NCBI GenBank assembly: GCA_965205275.1 | Contig: OZ242168.1 | Coordinates: forward strand, 806,001 to 870,000 | DNA from: WTFY01 sp965205275 | GTDB lineage: Bacteria; Pseudomonadota; Gammaproteobacteria; UBA4575 | Reading direction: 5' to 3' | Length of the DNA: 64,000 bases | Shown here: in pieces, positions 45,501-54,726 of the stretch | Layout of the letters: the number at the start of each line of letters is the position of its first letter | How positions within the stretch are numbered: position 1 is the stretch's first letter | Notes under the pieces: generated by a model | What the model saw: the letters and a program-made list of their open reading frames with translations, nothing else | Told to the model about the DNA's origin: nothing | Database searches by the model: none | Program-made: the position numbers and the translations under genes

Positions 45501-47273
45501 TTATGCATCGCCCGCCAAGGCAGGCGGACGGGCTTTCGTCTTATACAACCCTGCATAGACCCTGTTACGCTCAAGCAGTTCCTGGTGCCTGCCAGTCTCT
45601 ACGATGCGTCCTTTATCCATCACCACAACCCGGTCTGCCCTTTCAGTGGTCGACAGGCGGTGTGCAATAATCAGGGTCGTTCTGTTTTCTTGCAAAATTT
45701 CCAGCGCAGCCTGTATATATTTTTCTGACACGGTATCCAGGGAAGAAGTCGCTTCATCCAGGATCAGGATCGGGGCATCCTTTAACAGTGCCCTGGCAAT
45801 CGCAATCCGCTGACGCTGGCCTCCGGACAACAATACGCCATTTTCTCCCACCAGGGTATCCAGCCCGTCAGGTAACTGATCCGTAAACTCCAGTACATGA
45901 GCCGCCTTTGCAGCCTCAATGACCCGTCGGTCATTCGGCTCGATATCTCTTGCGTACGCAATATTATTTGCAATCGTATCGTTAAACAGAACCACTTCCT
46001 GGCTTACAATGGCGACCTGTTCACGCAAGGATACAAGGCTGAGATCCTTTATATTGATCCCGTCTATCAATATTTCTCCCCGATCCACATCGTAAAATCT
46101 TGGCAGTACATTTACGATCGTGCTTTTGCCGCTGCCGGATTTACCTACAAATGCAACAGTCTCACCCGGTTCCACCGTCAGACTGATGCCTTCCAGGGCC
46201 TTGTCTTTCCTGGAAGCATATTTGAAACATACCTCTTTATACTCAATTTTGCCTTCGCATCCCTCCAGTTTTTTCCCCGAAGATTCATGCTCTTTTTCTG
46301 TATCGATCAATTCGAATACACTTTCCCCGGCAGCAATACCGGTTTGTAAAATCTCATTCACCAGGGTCAGCTTTCTTGCAGGTGTCAGAATCCACATCAT
46401 TGCAATAATGAAAGCCATGAAATCCCCTGCGGATTCCCCGGATGCAACAGCAGGCCTGGCTGCAATGGCCAGCACTGCAACCAGAACAAACCCCACCAGC
46501 ATCTGGATTACAGGTGTGCTGGCGGCCCGGGTCATCACTTTTCTCAGGTTGTTACGGCGGTACCGCTCATTCGCCTGTTCAAACTTGTAAATTTCATATT
46601 TCTGTCCGCCGAATATTTTTACAATACAGTGGCCGGTAATGCTTTCCTCTACAATATGGGTAATTTTACCCACGGACCTTTGCATGCGAGTGCTGAACTT
46701 TCTGAACAACCTGCTCGTATAGCTGACCACCCCTGCAATAACCGGGGCTACAACCAAAAACATAAGTGTCAGTTTCCAGTTATTCATCAGCATTACAGCC
46801 AGAAGAAAAATAATTTTTGAGGTATCCTCGACCAGACTTCGCAGGCTTTTTGCTGCAGCGCCCATGATATGTTCAACATCATAGGAAAATTTTGACAACA
46901 GACTTCCGGTGACCTGGTAATCAAAATACGAGGCAGGCAGGTACTGCAGCCGATTGAACATTTTCTGGCGCAACGCCTTGATGACATAGGCCCCGACATA
47001 CCCGATAAAGTACGTACCTATAAAATTTGTAATCCCCCGAAAAATGATTACCAGCAGGAATGCAACCGGAATCCATTTGATTTCATCATAATTTTTGTCC
47101 ACAAAGGCCCCGTCTATAAAGGGTCCCAGCAAGTAAACAGTCAACGCATCCAGCCCTGAAAAAGCCAGCAGGGCAAGCGAACCCAGTAACAGATATTGCC
47201 ATTTTGAAAATGTATAGCCCAGCAACCGGCGGTAGGTACGCCAGCTGTTTTGCCTGGAAGCACTTTTGGCCAT
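45501..47273 (-). CDS. msbA: Lipid A export ATP-binding/permease protein MsbA
   Basis: A 590-residue half-transporter with six transmembrane segments in the N-terminal half and an ABC domain in the C-terminal half: Walker A GKSGSGKSTIVN, signature LSGGQRQRIAIARA, and Walker B ILILDEATSSLD. It flips lipid A-core across the inner membrane. It lies between lolD (42 bases) and lpxK. Confidence 0.96.
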   Translation of the reverse strand: MAKSASRQNSWRTYRRLLGYTFSKWQYLLLGSLALLAFSGLDALTVYLLGPFIDGAFVDKNYDEIKWIPVAFLLVIIFRGITNFIGTYFIGYVGAYVIKALRQKMFNRLQYLPASYFDYQVTGSLLSKFSYDVEHIMGAAAKSLRSLVEDTSKIIFLLAVMLMNNWKLTLMFLVVAPVIAGVVSYTSRLFRKFSTRMQRSVGKITHIVEESITGHCIVKIFGGQKYEIYKFEQANERYRRNNLRKVMTRAASTPVIQMLVGFVLVAVLAIAARPAVASGESAGDFMAFIIAMMWILTPARKLTLVNEILQTGIAAGESVFELIDTEKEHESSGKKLEGCEGKIEYKEVCFKYASRKDKALEGISLTVEPGETVAFVGKSGSGKSTIVNVLPRFYDVDRGEILIDGINIKDLSLVSLREQVAIVSQEVVLFNDTIANNIAYARDIEPNDRRVIEAAKAAHVLEFTDQLPDGLDTLVGENGVLLSGGQRQRIAIARALLKDAPILILDEATSSLDTVSEKYIQAALEILQENRTTLIIAHRLSTTERADRVVVMDKGRIVETGRHQELLERNRVYAGLYKTKARPPALAGDA

Positions 47274-47315
47274 GGCTCACTCAATCAAGGATATCCGGGT
47301 ACCGCAATGATGCGG

Positions 47316-47993
47316 TCAGACCTCGAATAACCTGCCGTCTTCCAGTTGATAGGCAGTATTCATGGACTCTGCTACGGTATGATCATGCGTGACAATTATG
47401 AACGCCATACCCAACTCCTGATTCATCTCCAGCATCAGCTTCTGTACCTGCTCTACATTTTTACGGTCAAGGTTACCTGTAGGCTCATCTGCAAGAATGA
47501 CCCGGGGCCGGGTAACCAGGGCTCTGGCGATCGCCACACGTTGTCTTTCACCGCCGGACAGCTCAGCCGGTTTGTGTTTCATGTGCCCTGACAATCCTAC
47601 TCTGGATAAAAATTCCTTTGCCTGCTCAAGTGCTTTTGCTATCGGTCCACGGCGCAACAGCAAAGGCATCGCTACGTTCTCCAGCGCGGTAAACTCAGGT
47701 AACAAATGATGAAACTGATAAATAAAACCCAGTGACTGATTGCGCAATTGTCCCCGCTCTGCATCCGATAACCTTGACATATCCTGCCCGCAGACCTGTA
47801 CCGTTCCGGAATCGGGAATGTCCAGGCCCCCCAGTAAGTGCATTAGGGTACTCTTGCCGCTCCCTGATACACCAACGATCGCCTGCCTGCTTCCGGCATC
47901 GACGCTCAGGTTTACTCCTTTGAGGACCTCCACCCGCAAAGGCCCGCTGGCAAACGTCCTGACAAGCGATTTACACTGCAGTACCGGGTCCAT
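47316..47993 (-). CDS. lolD: Lipoprotein-releasing system ATPase LolD
   Basis: A 225-residue ABC ATPase. Walker A is GVSGSGKSTL (residues 41-50), signature LSGGERQRVAIARA, and Walker B VILADEPTGNLD. GFIYQFHHLLPEFTALENV is the LolD-specific Q-loop region. It follows lolC by five bases. Confidence 0.96.
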   Translation of the reverse strand: MDPVLQCKSLVRTFASGPLRVEVLKGVNLSVDAGSRQAIVGVSGSGKSTLMHLLGGLDIPDSGTVQVCGQDMSRLSDAERGQLRNQSLGFIYQFHHLLPEFTALENVAMPLLLRRGPIAKALEQAKEFLSRVGLSGHMKHKPAELSGGERQRVAIARALVTRPRVILADEPTGNLDRKNVEQVQKLMLEMNQELGMAFIIVTHDHTVAESMNTAYQLEDGRLFEV

Positions 47994-47998
47994 ACAGC

Positions 47999-49246
47999 CT
48001 ACTCGTAGCGCAATGCTTCAGCCGGCTGAGTGCGCGAAGCTTTCCACGCAGGATAGATCGTAGCCAGTACGGTGAGTACAAAGGCAACGGTACACACCAG
48101 AACCACGTCAACCGTATTGATTTGCGATGGAAGGTCATTGATGGGATAAATACCGTCGGACAGGAATTTCATATTGAAAAAGGATTCGATTCCACTGACT
48201 ATACCTTCCAGGTTTGAGGCCAGCAAAACTCCACAAATCGCACCCGATACCGTCCCTGCCAGACCTATCACTGTACCCTGTATCACGAAGATACCCATAA
48301 TGCTTTTCGGCGAGACCCCCAGGGTACGCAATATAGCGATGTCATTTTGTTTTTCTGTGACTACCATAACAAGAGCGGAAACAATGTTAAAGGCAGCGAT
48401 CAGCACCAGCATTGACAATATAATCGTCATCATTATTTTTTCTATCTTCAGGGCACGGAAAAAATGCCGGTTATGATGGGTCCAGTCGGTCACCCAGTAC
48501 TCTTTACCCAGCTGTGCACGAAGTCCCCGGGTAATCACGGGCGCATCGAACAGGTCTTCAAATTTCAGTCGTAACCCGGACACCGAAGTTCCCAGTCGAA
48601 ACAGCCGCTTTGCATCTTCTATGTGAATGACTGCCGTATTACGGTCGTACTGGGGAATGCCTACAGAATAGCTGCCTACCACTGTAAAACGTCTGAATCT
48701 TGGCAGGATCCCAGCTGGTGTTACGGTCGCCTCCGGGGTGATCATGGTAATCTTTTCACCCGTACCGACACCCAGATAATCGGCCAGATCCTCTCCCAGC
48801 AAAACTTCAAATTCTCCTGGATGAAGCACACTGAGGTCTGCATCCTGTACAAGCTCACCAATGCGGGAAACCTCTCCTTCAAGATGGGGGTCGATCCCGT
48901 TCAGCATAACTCCGGTTACCAGTTTGCCGCTTACCATCATCCCCTGACCCTGGACATAAGGTGCTGAACCCTTGACTGCAGGATTGTCTTTCAGCTTTTG
49001 CTGCAGGCCTTGCCAGTCCCGGAGTGTCCCATCCAGTTCAAGCGCTGTGGCATGCGATGTCATGCCCAGAATTCGGTCCTTGATTTCATACTGAAAACCG
49101 TTCATGACCGACAGGACAGTAATCAGCACAATAATGCTGAGCGCAATGCCCAGTACAGAAATCAAGGATATAAACGAAATAAAATGATTACGCCGTTTTG
49201 CGCGTAAATAACGTGCACCTATGAACAGTTCGAGGGGATGGAACAT
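47999..49246 (-). CDS. lolC: Lipoprotein-releasing system permease (LolC/LolE type)
   Basis: A 415-residue FtsX-type permease. The N-terminal FIGARYLRAKRRNHFISFIS motif is characteristic of LolC/E. One transmembrane segment near residue 30 and three in the C-terminal third surround a periplasmic domain. Only one such permease is present, directly before lolD. A second (LolE) could lie elsewhere, or this could be a LolF-type single permease. Confidence 0.93.
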   Translation of the reverse strand: MFHPLELFIGARYLRAKRRNHFISFISLISVLGIALSIIVLITVLSVMNGFQYEIKDRILGMTSHATALELDGTLRDWQGLQQKLKDNPAVKGSAPYVQGQGMMVSGKLVTGVMLNGIDPHLEGEVSRIGELVQDADLSVLHPGEFEVLLGEDLADYLGVGTGEKITMITPEATVTPAGILPRFRRFTVVGSYSVGIPQYDRNTAVIHIEDAKRLFRLGTSVSGLRLKFEDLFDAPVITRGLRAQLGKEYWVTDWTHHNRHFFRALKIEKIMMTIILSMLVLIAAFNIVSALVMVVTEKQNDIAILRTLGVSPKSIMGIFVIQGTVIGLAGTVSGAICGVLLASNLEGIVSGIESFFNMKFLSDGIYPINDLPSQINTVDVVLVCTVAFVLTVLATIYPAWKASRTQPAEALRYE

Positions 49247-49872
49247 TAAATCAAATCCGGCTGTGTGTAACAGGCTAATTCAGTTGCGATACATGTGCTG
49301 GGATCTTTATAGAATACCAATACCGGTATGATAATACCTGCCTGACCATACCGGGATTGACTCCATAACCGCGAATCTGTCATATCACCGGCCTGGTTCG
49401 ATCCATGTGGGACAAGAGGCTCACCCTGATGCTCAATCGCACAATTCAGACTGGCGATATACAGGCCCGATCATACTTCATCGCGCTCTGCAAACCAATT
49501 CTGCCACCAGCTCACAATAATTGACGGGGTCCTGAAACACAGGAGACGTACAGGATAAACGGTTACACCCCTGCGGTCTCGGCCCAGAGAGCCAGACACC
49601 TTGCTTCAGGTCAATTGCGGAAGCACCCTTTCGCAACAGGCGCTCAAATGACGCGAGATCCAAACCGCCGCAATACGCTTGGTACGGCGCAAGGCCCTGG
49701 TAATCCGGGGAGCCCCCAATGACATGCCGGCTCACCTCAATTCGTCCGTGCAGATGAACCGGGGGCAGGTATACTGGGCATCCGGCAAGGGATTTATCTG
49801 TGGGAACACCGACCTTCCAGACACCGTCGGCGCTTCATGGTGGTCGCACCCTGCAATTGATGAGGAATATGC
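49247..49872. other. Intergenic region between lolC and the SDR gene
   Basis: A 626-base stretch separating the envelope-gene block from the accessory region. It holds overlapping short open frames on both strands. One minus-strand frame is listed separately as doubtful. No transposase or RNA gene is recognised. The lolC promoter must lie in it. Confidence 0.5.
49478..49735 (-). CDS. Doubtful small ORF, unknown
   Basis: An 85-residue frame rich in Cys and Gly with FERLLRKGASAIDL. I do not recognise it. There is no signal peptide, no domain and no convincing ribosome binding site. It may be chance or a remnant of a decayed gene in this sparse region. Confidence 0.2.
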   Translation of the reverse strand: MSRHVIGGSPDYQGLAPYQAYCGGLDLASFERLLRKGASAIDLKQGVWLSGPRPQGCNRLSCTSPVFQDPVNYCELVAELVCRAR

Positions 49873-50730
49873 GTGGCCAAACAAAGTGTAGTCATAACTG
49901 GCTGTTCAAGTGGCATAGGACGGCGGGCGGCGGAGGTATTGTCTGAGCGCGGTTATCGCGTGTTTGCTACTGCACGTACGGAGAAGGACCTGAGCCTGCT
50001 CAAGGCGGATCGTTTTGAGGCCCTGGCTTTAAACTTGAGTGACCCTGAAAGCGTAGCGACGCTGGCGGATGAGGTGTTACGGCGTACAGATGGGAATATC
50101 TACGGACTGTTCAACAATGGAGCCTACGGACAGCCAGGGGCTGTGGAAGACCTGTCTCGGGAGGTACTGCGAGCCCAGCTGGAAACCAATGTGCTGGGCT
50201 GGCATGACCTGACTTGCCGTCTTTTGCCATCGATGCGGGCCAACCGTACCGGGCGCATCATTCAAAACAGCTCCGTACTGGGCTTGATCGCACTGCGCTT
50301 CAGGGGTGCGTACACAGCCAGCAAATTCGCCATTGAAGGCTTGACCGACACGCTGAGACTGGAACTGTCCGGTTCAGGCGTGCACGTTTCGCTAATCGAA
50401 CCCGGGCCTATAAGCAGTCGTTTTCGGAAAAATGCATATGCCGCTTTCAAGGCCAATATCGATCCGGCCAGGAGTGTTCATCGCAGCATCTACCCATTGA
50501 TTGAGCAGCGCCTCCGTGCCAAAGACGATATTGGGCTATTTACCTTGTCTGCCGATGCGGTGGTGAAGAAGGTCATTCACGCCCTGGAGGCCAGGCAGCC
50601 GCGGGCTCGCTATTACGTCACTGTACCCACTTACTTGCTGGGATACCTGAAGCGGATACTCTCAACTCACCAGTTTGACTATATTCTGCGAGCAATTTCC
50701 AGGGCCGAGGCTAAACCGATGTCCAAATGA
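49873..50730 (+). CDS. Short-chain dehydrogenase/reductase
   Basis: A 285-residue classical SDR. The cofactor loop is TGCSSGIGRRA (residues 9-19), NNGAYG lies at 81-86, and the catalytic residues are Ser133/Ser134, Tyr147 and Lys151 (YTASKF). The start is GTG at 49873 with GAGGAA upstream. The C-terminal extension after residue 200 is typical of retinol-dehydrogenase-like SDRs. Substrate unknown. No operon partner. Confidence 0.9.
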   Translation: MAKQSVVITGCSSGIGRRAAEVLSERGYRVFATARTEKDLSLLKADRFEALALNLSDPESVATLADEVLRRTDGNIYGLFNNGAYGQPGAVEDLSREVLRAQLETNVLGWHDLTCRLLPSMRANRTGRIIQNSSVLGLIALRFRGAYTASKFAIEGLTDTLRLELSGSGVHVSLIEPGPISSRFRKNAYAAFKANIDPARSVHRSIYPLIEQRLRAKDDIGLFTLSADAVVKKVIHALEARQPRARYYVTVPTYLLGYLKRILSTHQFDYILRAISRAEAKPMSK

Positions 50731-50834
50731 ACAAAATGGCGGATGCCGGTTAAATGCGCCTCGAGCTATCGCCTTCAGATATGCCAGACCTTCATTTGAA
50801 ACCCAATGCACAGGGCAGCCTCTGACACAGCCAA

Positions 50835-51215
50835 GTGCATCTCAGGGCACAGAAACACTTGTGCGGACGGTATCGCACGCTGTTGCAGGCCAATAAAAAT
50901 GAACAGACACCCGCTGGTGCCAGCCACTCCTGGGCCGAGTTCCTGCTCCCTAATCTGGGCTGGGTCGGAATTGACCCGACCAATAACACACTTGCCGATC
51001 ACCGGCATGTGCGCATTGCCGTCGGGCGCGACTATGCCGACGCGGCACCGACCCGGGGCGCCTTCTTCAGCAACGGCGAATCCAGGTTCGAAGTGCGGGT
51101 GACCGTCGTCGACAGCGATGAGCCGGTACCCGCGATAAAATTGCGCGCCGAGCGCTCAAATCTTTATAACGCCACGCCCACCCCGCGTACACCGCAAACC
51201 GGCTCCGATCAATAG
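50835..51215 (+). pseudogene. C-terminal remnant of a transglutaminase-like protease
   Basis: The frame contains SHSWAEFLLPNLGWVGIDP and ADHRHVRIAVGRDYADAAPT. This matches the C-terminal half of transglutaminase-like family proteins, including the catalytic His (SHSWAE) and Asp (GIDPTNN). The upstream half with the catalytic Cys is missing. The start region (MHLRAQKHLCGRY) does not look like the family, so this is read as a truncated, decayed gene. Confidence 0.75.
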
Positions 51216-51232
51216 CCTGCCCGCAGAAAAAC

Positions 51233-52216
51233 CTAGAACTGGTACTTGAGGTTCATGCTGACGGCAAACATCTCGATGTCGTCGAGCTTGATGCCCCCCG
51301 ACATAAATTCCCGGTCTCCGCCAGTCGCAGCAGCCTGCTCAGGGGTACGAAGATAGGGCGGGTGGCCGCGCAACGGATCCCACACAATGCCCCCATCTTC
51401 GAAGGAATCAAAGTCCACCCAGCGCCCCTTGACTCCCAGTAACAGCGATTCAGTGAGTTCATAGTCCACCCCAAACAATATTTGATAGCCAAACAGCGTA
51501 TCGTCCAGTTCGGTATCTGCAAAGCTGCCCGTGCCAGCAAGATTTTCCCGAATTTCATCTGCGTTATCCAGATCCTCCCCGGTCGTGATCCGGGCGGCAT
51601 CATTGTTTCTCTGCCACACGCTGCCATGCTCCGCTTCGGTAAACCCGAAGCCCACACCCACCCCAATGTACGGCGTGAACTTGCTATCGTTCGCAAAGTC
51701 TACGTACAGGTTGGCAAACACGTTATGCGAGGTGAGGCTGCCAATACGGTCTATCGTTCTCACAAGTTCCTGCTCAAGCTTGTCGCCGCTTTCCCCGGAG
51801 GCACCGTGAACATCGGAGGTTTCATCATAGCCGGTGTCGCGGTAGAAGTATTCCAGTTCAACACGGAAACGGGAGTCCCGCATGCGGTAGCCAAGGGCCG
51901 TGCCGAACAGAACGCCCTCGTCGGAACTGAAATCATTGTACCAGTCTCCGGTTGCACCACGATTTGCGCCCGTGCAGTTATAATCCTCGTAGCCCGTAGC
52001 TCCCTCGACCTGGTTGTAAGTGGGGTTGATGTATCCGTCACACACACTGGCCCGGTCGTTGCTGACGCCGGTCATATCCATCGATGAACCGAAATTCATG
52101 CCCAGTTCACCGCTGACATAGAACCCCGACCCGGCAGCCTGCGCCGGAATCGCTATCCAGCATGCTATGAAAATGACTATGAAAACCGCTGGAGAAAGTC
52201 TGCTTATATGTTTCAT
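51233..52216 (-). CDS. Outer-membrane beta-barrel protein (OmpA/opacity-like)
   Basis: A 327-residue exported protein. The signal peptide ends at AQA (residue 27). GFYVSGELGMNFGSS follows, typical of small outer-membrane barrels, and alternating hydrophobic strands run to a C-terminal KYQF ending in Phe, the BAM signal. TPYIGVGVGFGF is also a barrel motif. The ATG at 52216 with AAAGGAGGAG upstream is preferred over 52282. Function unknown. Confidence 0.85.
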   Translation of the reverse strand: MKHISRLSPAVFIVIFIACWIAIPAQAAGSGFYVSGELGMNFGSSMDMTGVSNDRASVCDGYINPTYNQVEGATGYEDYNCTGANRGATGDWYNDFSSDEGVLFGTALGYRMRDSRFRVELEYFYRDTGYDETSDVHGASGESGDKLEQELVRTIDRIGSLTSHNVFANLYVDFANDSKFTPYIGVGVGFGFTEAEHGSVWQRNNDAARITTGEDLDNADEIRENLAGTGSFADTELDDTLFGYQILFGVDYELTESLLLGVKGRWVDFDSFEDGGIVWDPLRGHPPYLRTPEQAAATGGDREFMSGGIKLDDIEMFAVSMNLKYQF

Positions 52217-52321
52217 ATGCTCCTCCTTTCGTTCTAGATATCCAAGTTCACAGGCTTCTATCCTGCAGGCCCTTGGATTCAAAAACCTAAAAAAATACAG
52301 TTTAATTAGGTGTGCAAAAGT

Positions 52322-52350
52322 TTATTAGTCTACGCTTTAAGAATACTCAA
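52322..52350 (-). promoter_or_regulatory. Possible promoter of the outer-membrane barrel gene
   Basis: On the minus strand TTGAGT (52350-52345) and TAATAA (52327-52322) are separated by 17 bases. They lie about 106 bases before the start codon at 52216. The match is partial and the call rests on spacing only. Confidence 0.35.
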
Positions 52351-52752
52351 AATTGGGCACTTACGGTAGTCTTTTTCAATATGAAATGTGTCGAATCAGG
52401 CCCGACAGTCCGAACATTTGAGCTTGTTTTGTCCAGGCTGACACACGATGAGCCTCATCATGAATATCTAGCAGATCAGGCCCCTTGAACAGATGGCGGG
52501 CTTCATGTTGAGCACGGGACCCACCGGGATTAGGCCGGACTCGAAGGACGAAGGCTATCGGTGGGTCGCTCATGGGCTGCGTCACTTTCAGCACGCATCG
52601 CACCCGGGGTATAATCGATGAACATGACTATGGTTGCAGCTACCCTGCTCATTGCAAATCCAAATTGCAGCCGGGACACGGTGCAAACATCATGAAGAAA
52701 ACCAGATAAAGACATTGACGCATCAAAATGCCTGCATCCGTCATACCGGCCT
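52351..52752. other. Intergenic region between two outer-membrane protein genes
   Basis: About 400 bases downstream of the FadL-like gene and upstream of the barrel gene. Two overlapping minus-strand frames (52376-52603 and 52530-52715) have no recognisable domain and no signal peptide. Nothing else is seen. Confidence 0.45.
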
Positions 52753-54108
52753 CTAAAACTCTTTAGACCAGCTTGCCCCGATCTCGAATTGCTCCATACT
52801 CAGTCGAACCGTTTGGGTCGTATCAAAAGGATTGGGTCCGTCCACGGAGTTGCTCAATGCACGCATGGCCTCTACCGTTACATCCCCCGCCCGGGTAGCA
52901 ATCGTCGCACCAAGCGTGATGTGATCTTCAGTTACTCCAGGGGCCAAGATATTGAATAACACCTGATCACTGCCAACAGGCTGGCTCGTATGACTGTAGC
53001 CAAAACGCCCGATGAAGCCGGGGCGTGCCTGCCATTGCAGACCGACCTTGAAGATATTCATGTTGTCCCAGCCAAAACCTGCCCCACGATCCCCACCCAG
53101 ACAGCTTTCCAGGTCCGGACCCCCTAATGCAGGGCAGTTAAACAGGTTTTGCATGTCGTTGCTGATAGCATCACTGTCTTCATACCAGATCCTTTGATAG
53201 TCTGCCACGAGCGTAATATTTTCGGTTACCTCAAATGAAAAACCCGCCCACAAGGTAGAAGGAATATCAAAGTTGCCGTTCTCTGCAAACAAATCCGCAT
53301 AGTCATCAAACTTGTCCATGTATATTTTTGAGCGATATGAGATTCCCAGATCAACCGTACCGATGACATCTCTTGCCAACACACCGATCTGGACACCTCC
53401 ACCATACGAATACTCCTGCCCGTTTTGCGTCAATTCAGTCGGCATCTGTGTACCATTGCTTGCTGCAAATGTTTTTGTAAACGGTGCAAATGCATCCAAA
53501 CCGTTGCTGCGAAAACTCTGTACGGTAAATAACGGACTGATGCCTACCGAGATGCTGTCCGTAAACTTATGTGCGTACGAAAAGTTAAAAAAAACCTGGA
53601 GCAAGTCCACACCCGCAGTACCGACACCAAAAGTGCCTGGAGAAACGACTCCCGTACCCCTCATGCCAAAAGGGTCAAAAGAGGCACTGCCCCTATCATA
53701 AGACGTGTTTAATCCACCGTTACCATACACCGATATACCCACCGCATCATATTCGGTAAGCATGTAATTGATCCCGAAACTCGGGATGATAAAAGTGCCA
53801 TCTCCACTGTTTTCAGAATCCGGCCCAATGGTAAAAGCACCCCCATTCCCATTTGCAAGACTAGGCCCTGCCGAATAATCGCGATCCGGTTTAAACAAGA
53901 CTGCGCCTATATCCAGACGATTCCCGACAAAAGCCATGCCTGCAGGGTTGGTAGCCCCGGCCATAGCATCTTGCGGGAAGGCTACACCAGCGCCTGCAAG
54001 TGCACGATTCTTAAGCCCCGTACCATACGAAAAATAACCGTTGGTAGCCTCGGCCAATACGGGTAGCAGCAAAAACACTAAGATCATGACCGTTTTCTGA
54101 ATTTTCAT
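52753..54108 (-). CDS. FadL-family outer-membrane transport protein
   Basis: A 451-residue OMPP1/FadL/TodX-type barrel. The signal peptide ends at AEA (residue 21), followed by TNGYFSYGTGLKNRALAGAG, the family N-terminal hatch motif with NGYF and AGAG. ATNPAGMAFVGNRLDIG is another family segment, and the last residue is Phe. The start at 54108 with AGGGG upstream is preferred over 54171. It probably passes long-chain fatty acids or other hydrophobic molecules. Confidence 0.92.
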   Translation of the reverse strand: MKIQKTVMILVFLLLPVLAEATNGYFSYGTGLKNRALAGAGVAFPQDAMAGATNPAGMAFVGNRLDIGAVLFKPDRDYSAGPSLANGNGGAFTIGPDSENSGDGTFIIPSFGINYMLTEYDAVGISVYGNGGLNTSYDRGSASFDPFGMRGTGVVSPGTFGVGTAGVDLLQVFFNFSYAHKFTDSISVGISPLFTVQSFRSNGLDAFAPFTKTFAASNGTQMPTELTQNGQEYSYGGGVQIGVLARDVIGTVDLGISYRSKIYMDKFDDYADLFAENGNFDIPSTLWAGFSFEVTENITLVADYQRIWYEDSDAISNDMQNLFNCPALGGPDLESCLGGDRGAGFGWDNMNIFKVGLQWQARPGFIGRFGYSHTSQPVGSDQVLFNILAPGVTEDHITLGATIATRAGDVTVEAMRALSNSVDGPNPFDTTQTVRLSMEQFEIGASWSKEF

Positions 54109-54666
54109 TTTTTTACCCCTTCCAGCCTGGCAAATCCGGTATTGAAACAACGCTAACAAAGACAACTGCATAGTCTATAAAAATAATTTATTTATTTAAT
54201 ACCTATCAATATATAGTGCTTGAGTGCAGACTGAAGAAACCCGGATGGATGGGACAGCCTACAAAGACAACGCAATGGGGTTGTGCTTCCTCCAAGTCTC
54301 TCCCCAAGTCAATGCTGCTTTGTGATGAAAGTTTAATGCCGGCCATTTTGCTGACTGTGAAGTCGATACGGCCCGTAGAATTCAGCCTTACGGAAATGAA
54401 ATCAGAAGTGCCTGGTCTGGAATCCAGGGTTCCAGTGAATGCAGCACAACTTTGAAGTCTTCGAAACCAGGCTGTTCATGAAGCTCACCTGTCTTGAGGA
54501 AGTCACTTTGCAAAGTACACACTAAGCAGGTAATCCGTTTGCAACCTTTTGACCGTTTGGCCAACAGTACTATCCGGGTGACCATTACAAGACCTACGGA
54601 CCCGGTTCTTGCCAAGATCCATTGTTCCTGCAAACTGGAATAACTTCCGGACCTGAAAGAGTTTTA
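54109..54666. other. Divergent intergenic region between fadL-like and glx genes
   Basis: About 560 bases. The part next to the FadL-like gene is strongly A+T-rich (around 54170-54210) and probably holds its promoter. The middle has short frames on both strands (54216-54455 plus, 54388-54633 minus) without recognisable features; they may be decayed material. The glx promoter follows immediately and is listed separately. Confidence 0.45.
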
Positions 54667-54696
54667 TTGACAGTAACTTTACTATACGTATAGTAA
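54667..54696 (+). promoter_or_regulatory. glx operon promoter overlapped by a perfect 18-bp palindrome
   Basis: TTGACA (54667-54672) and TATAGT (54689-54694) are separated by 16 bases, a near-consensus housekeeping promoter. TTACTATACGTATAGTAA (54679-54696) is a perfect inverted repeat that covers the end of the spacer and the whole -10 element. A dimeric regulator bound there would block polymerase, so an operator is likely. The start codon of glxB is 30 bases downstream. Confidence 0.75.
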
Positions 54697-54726
54697 TATT
54701 TCATATATAACCGCAGTGCTCAAAAC

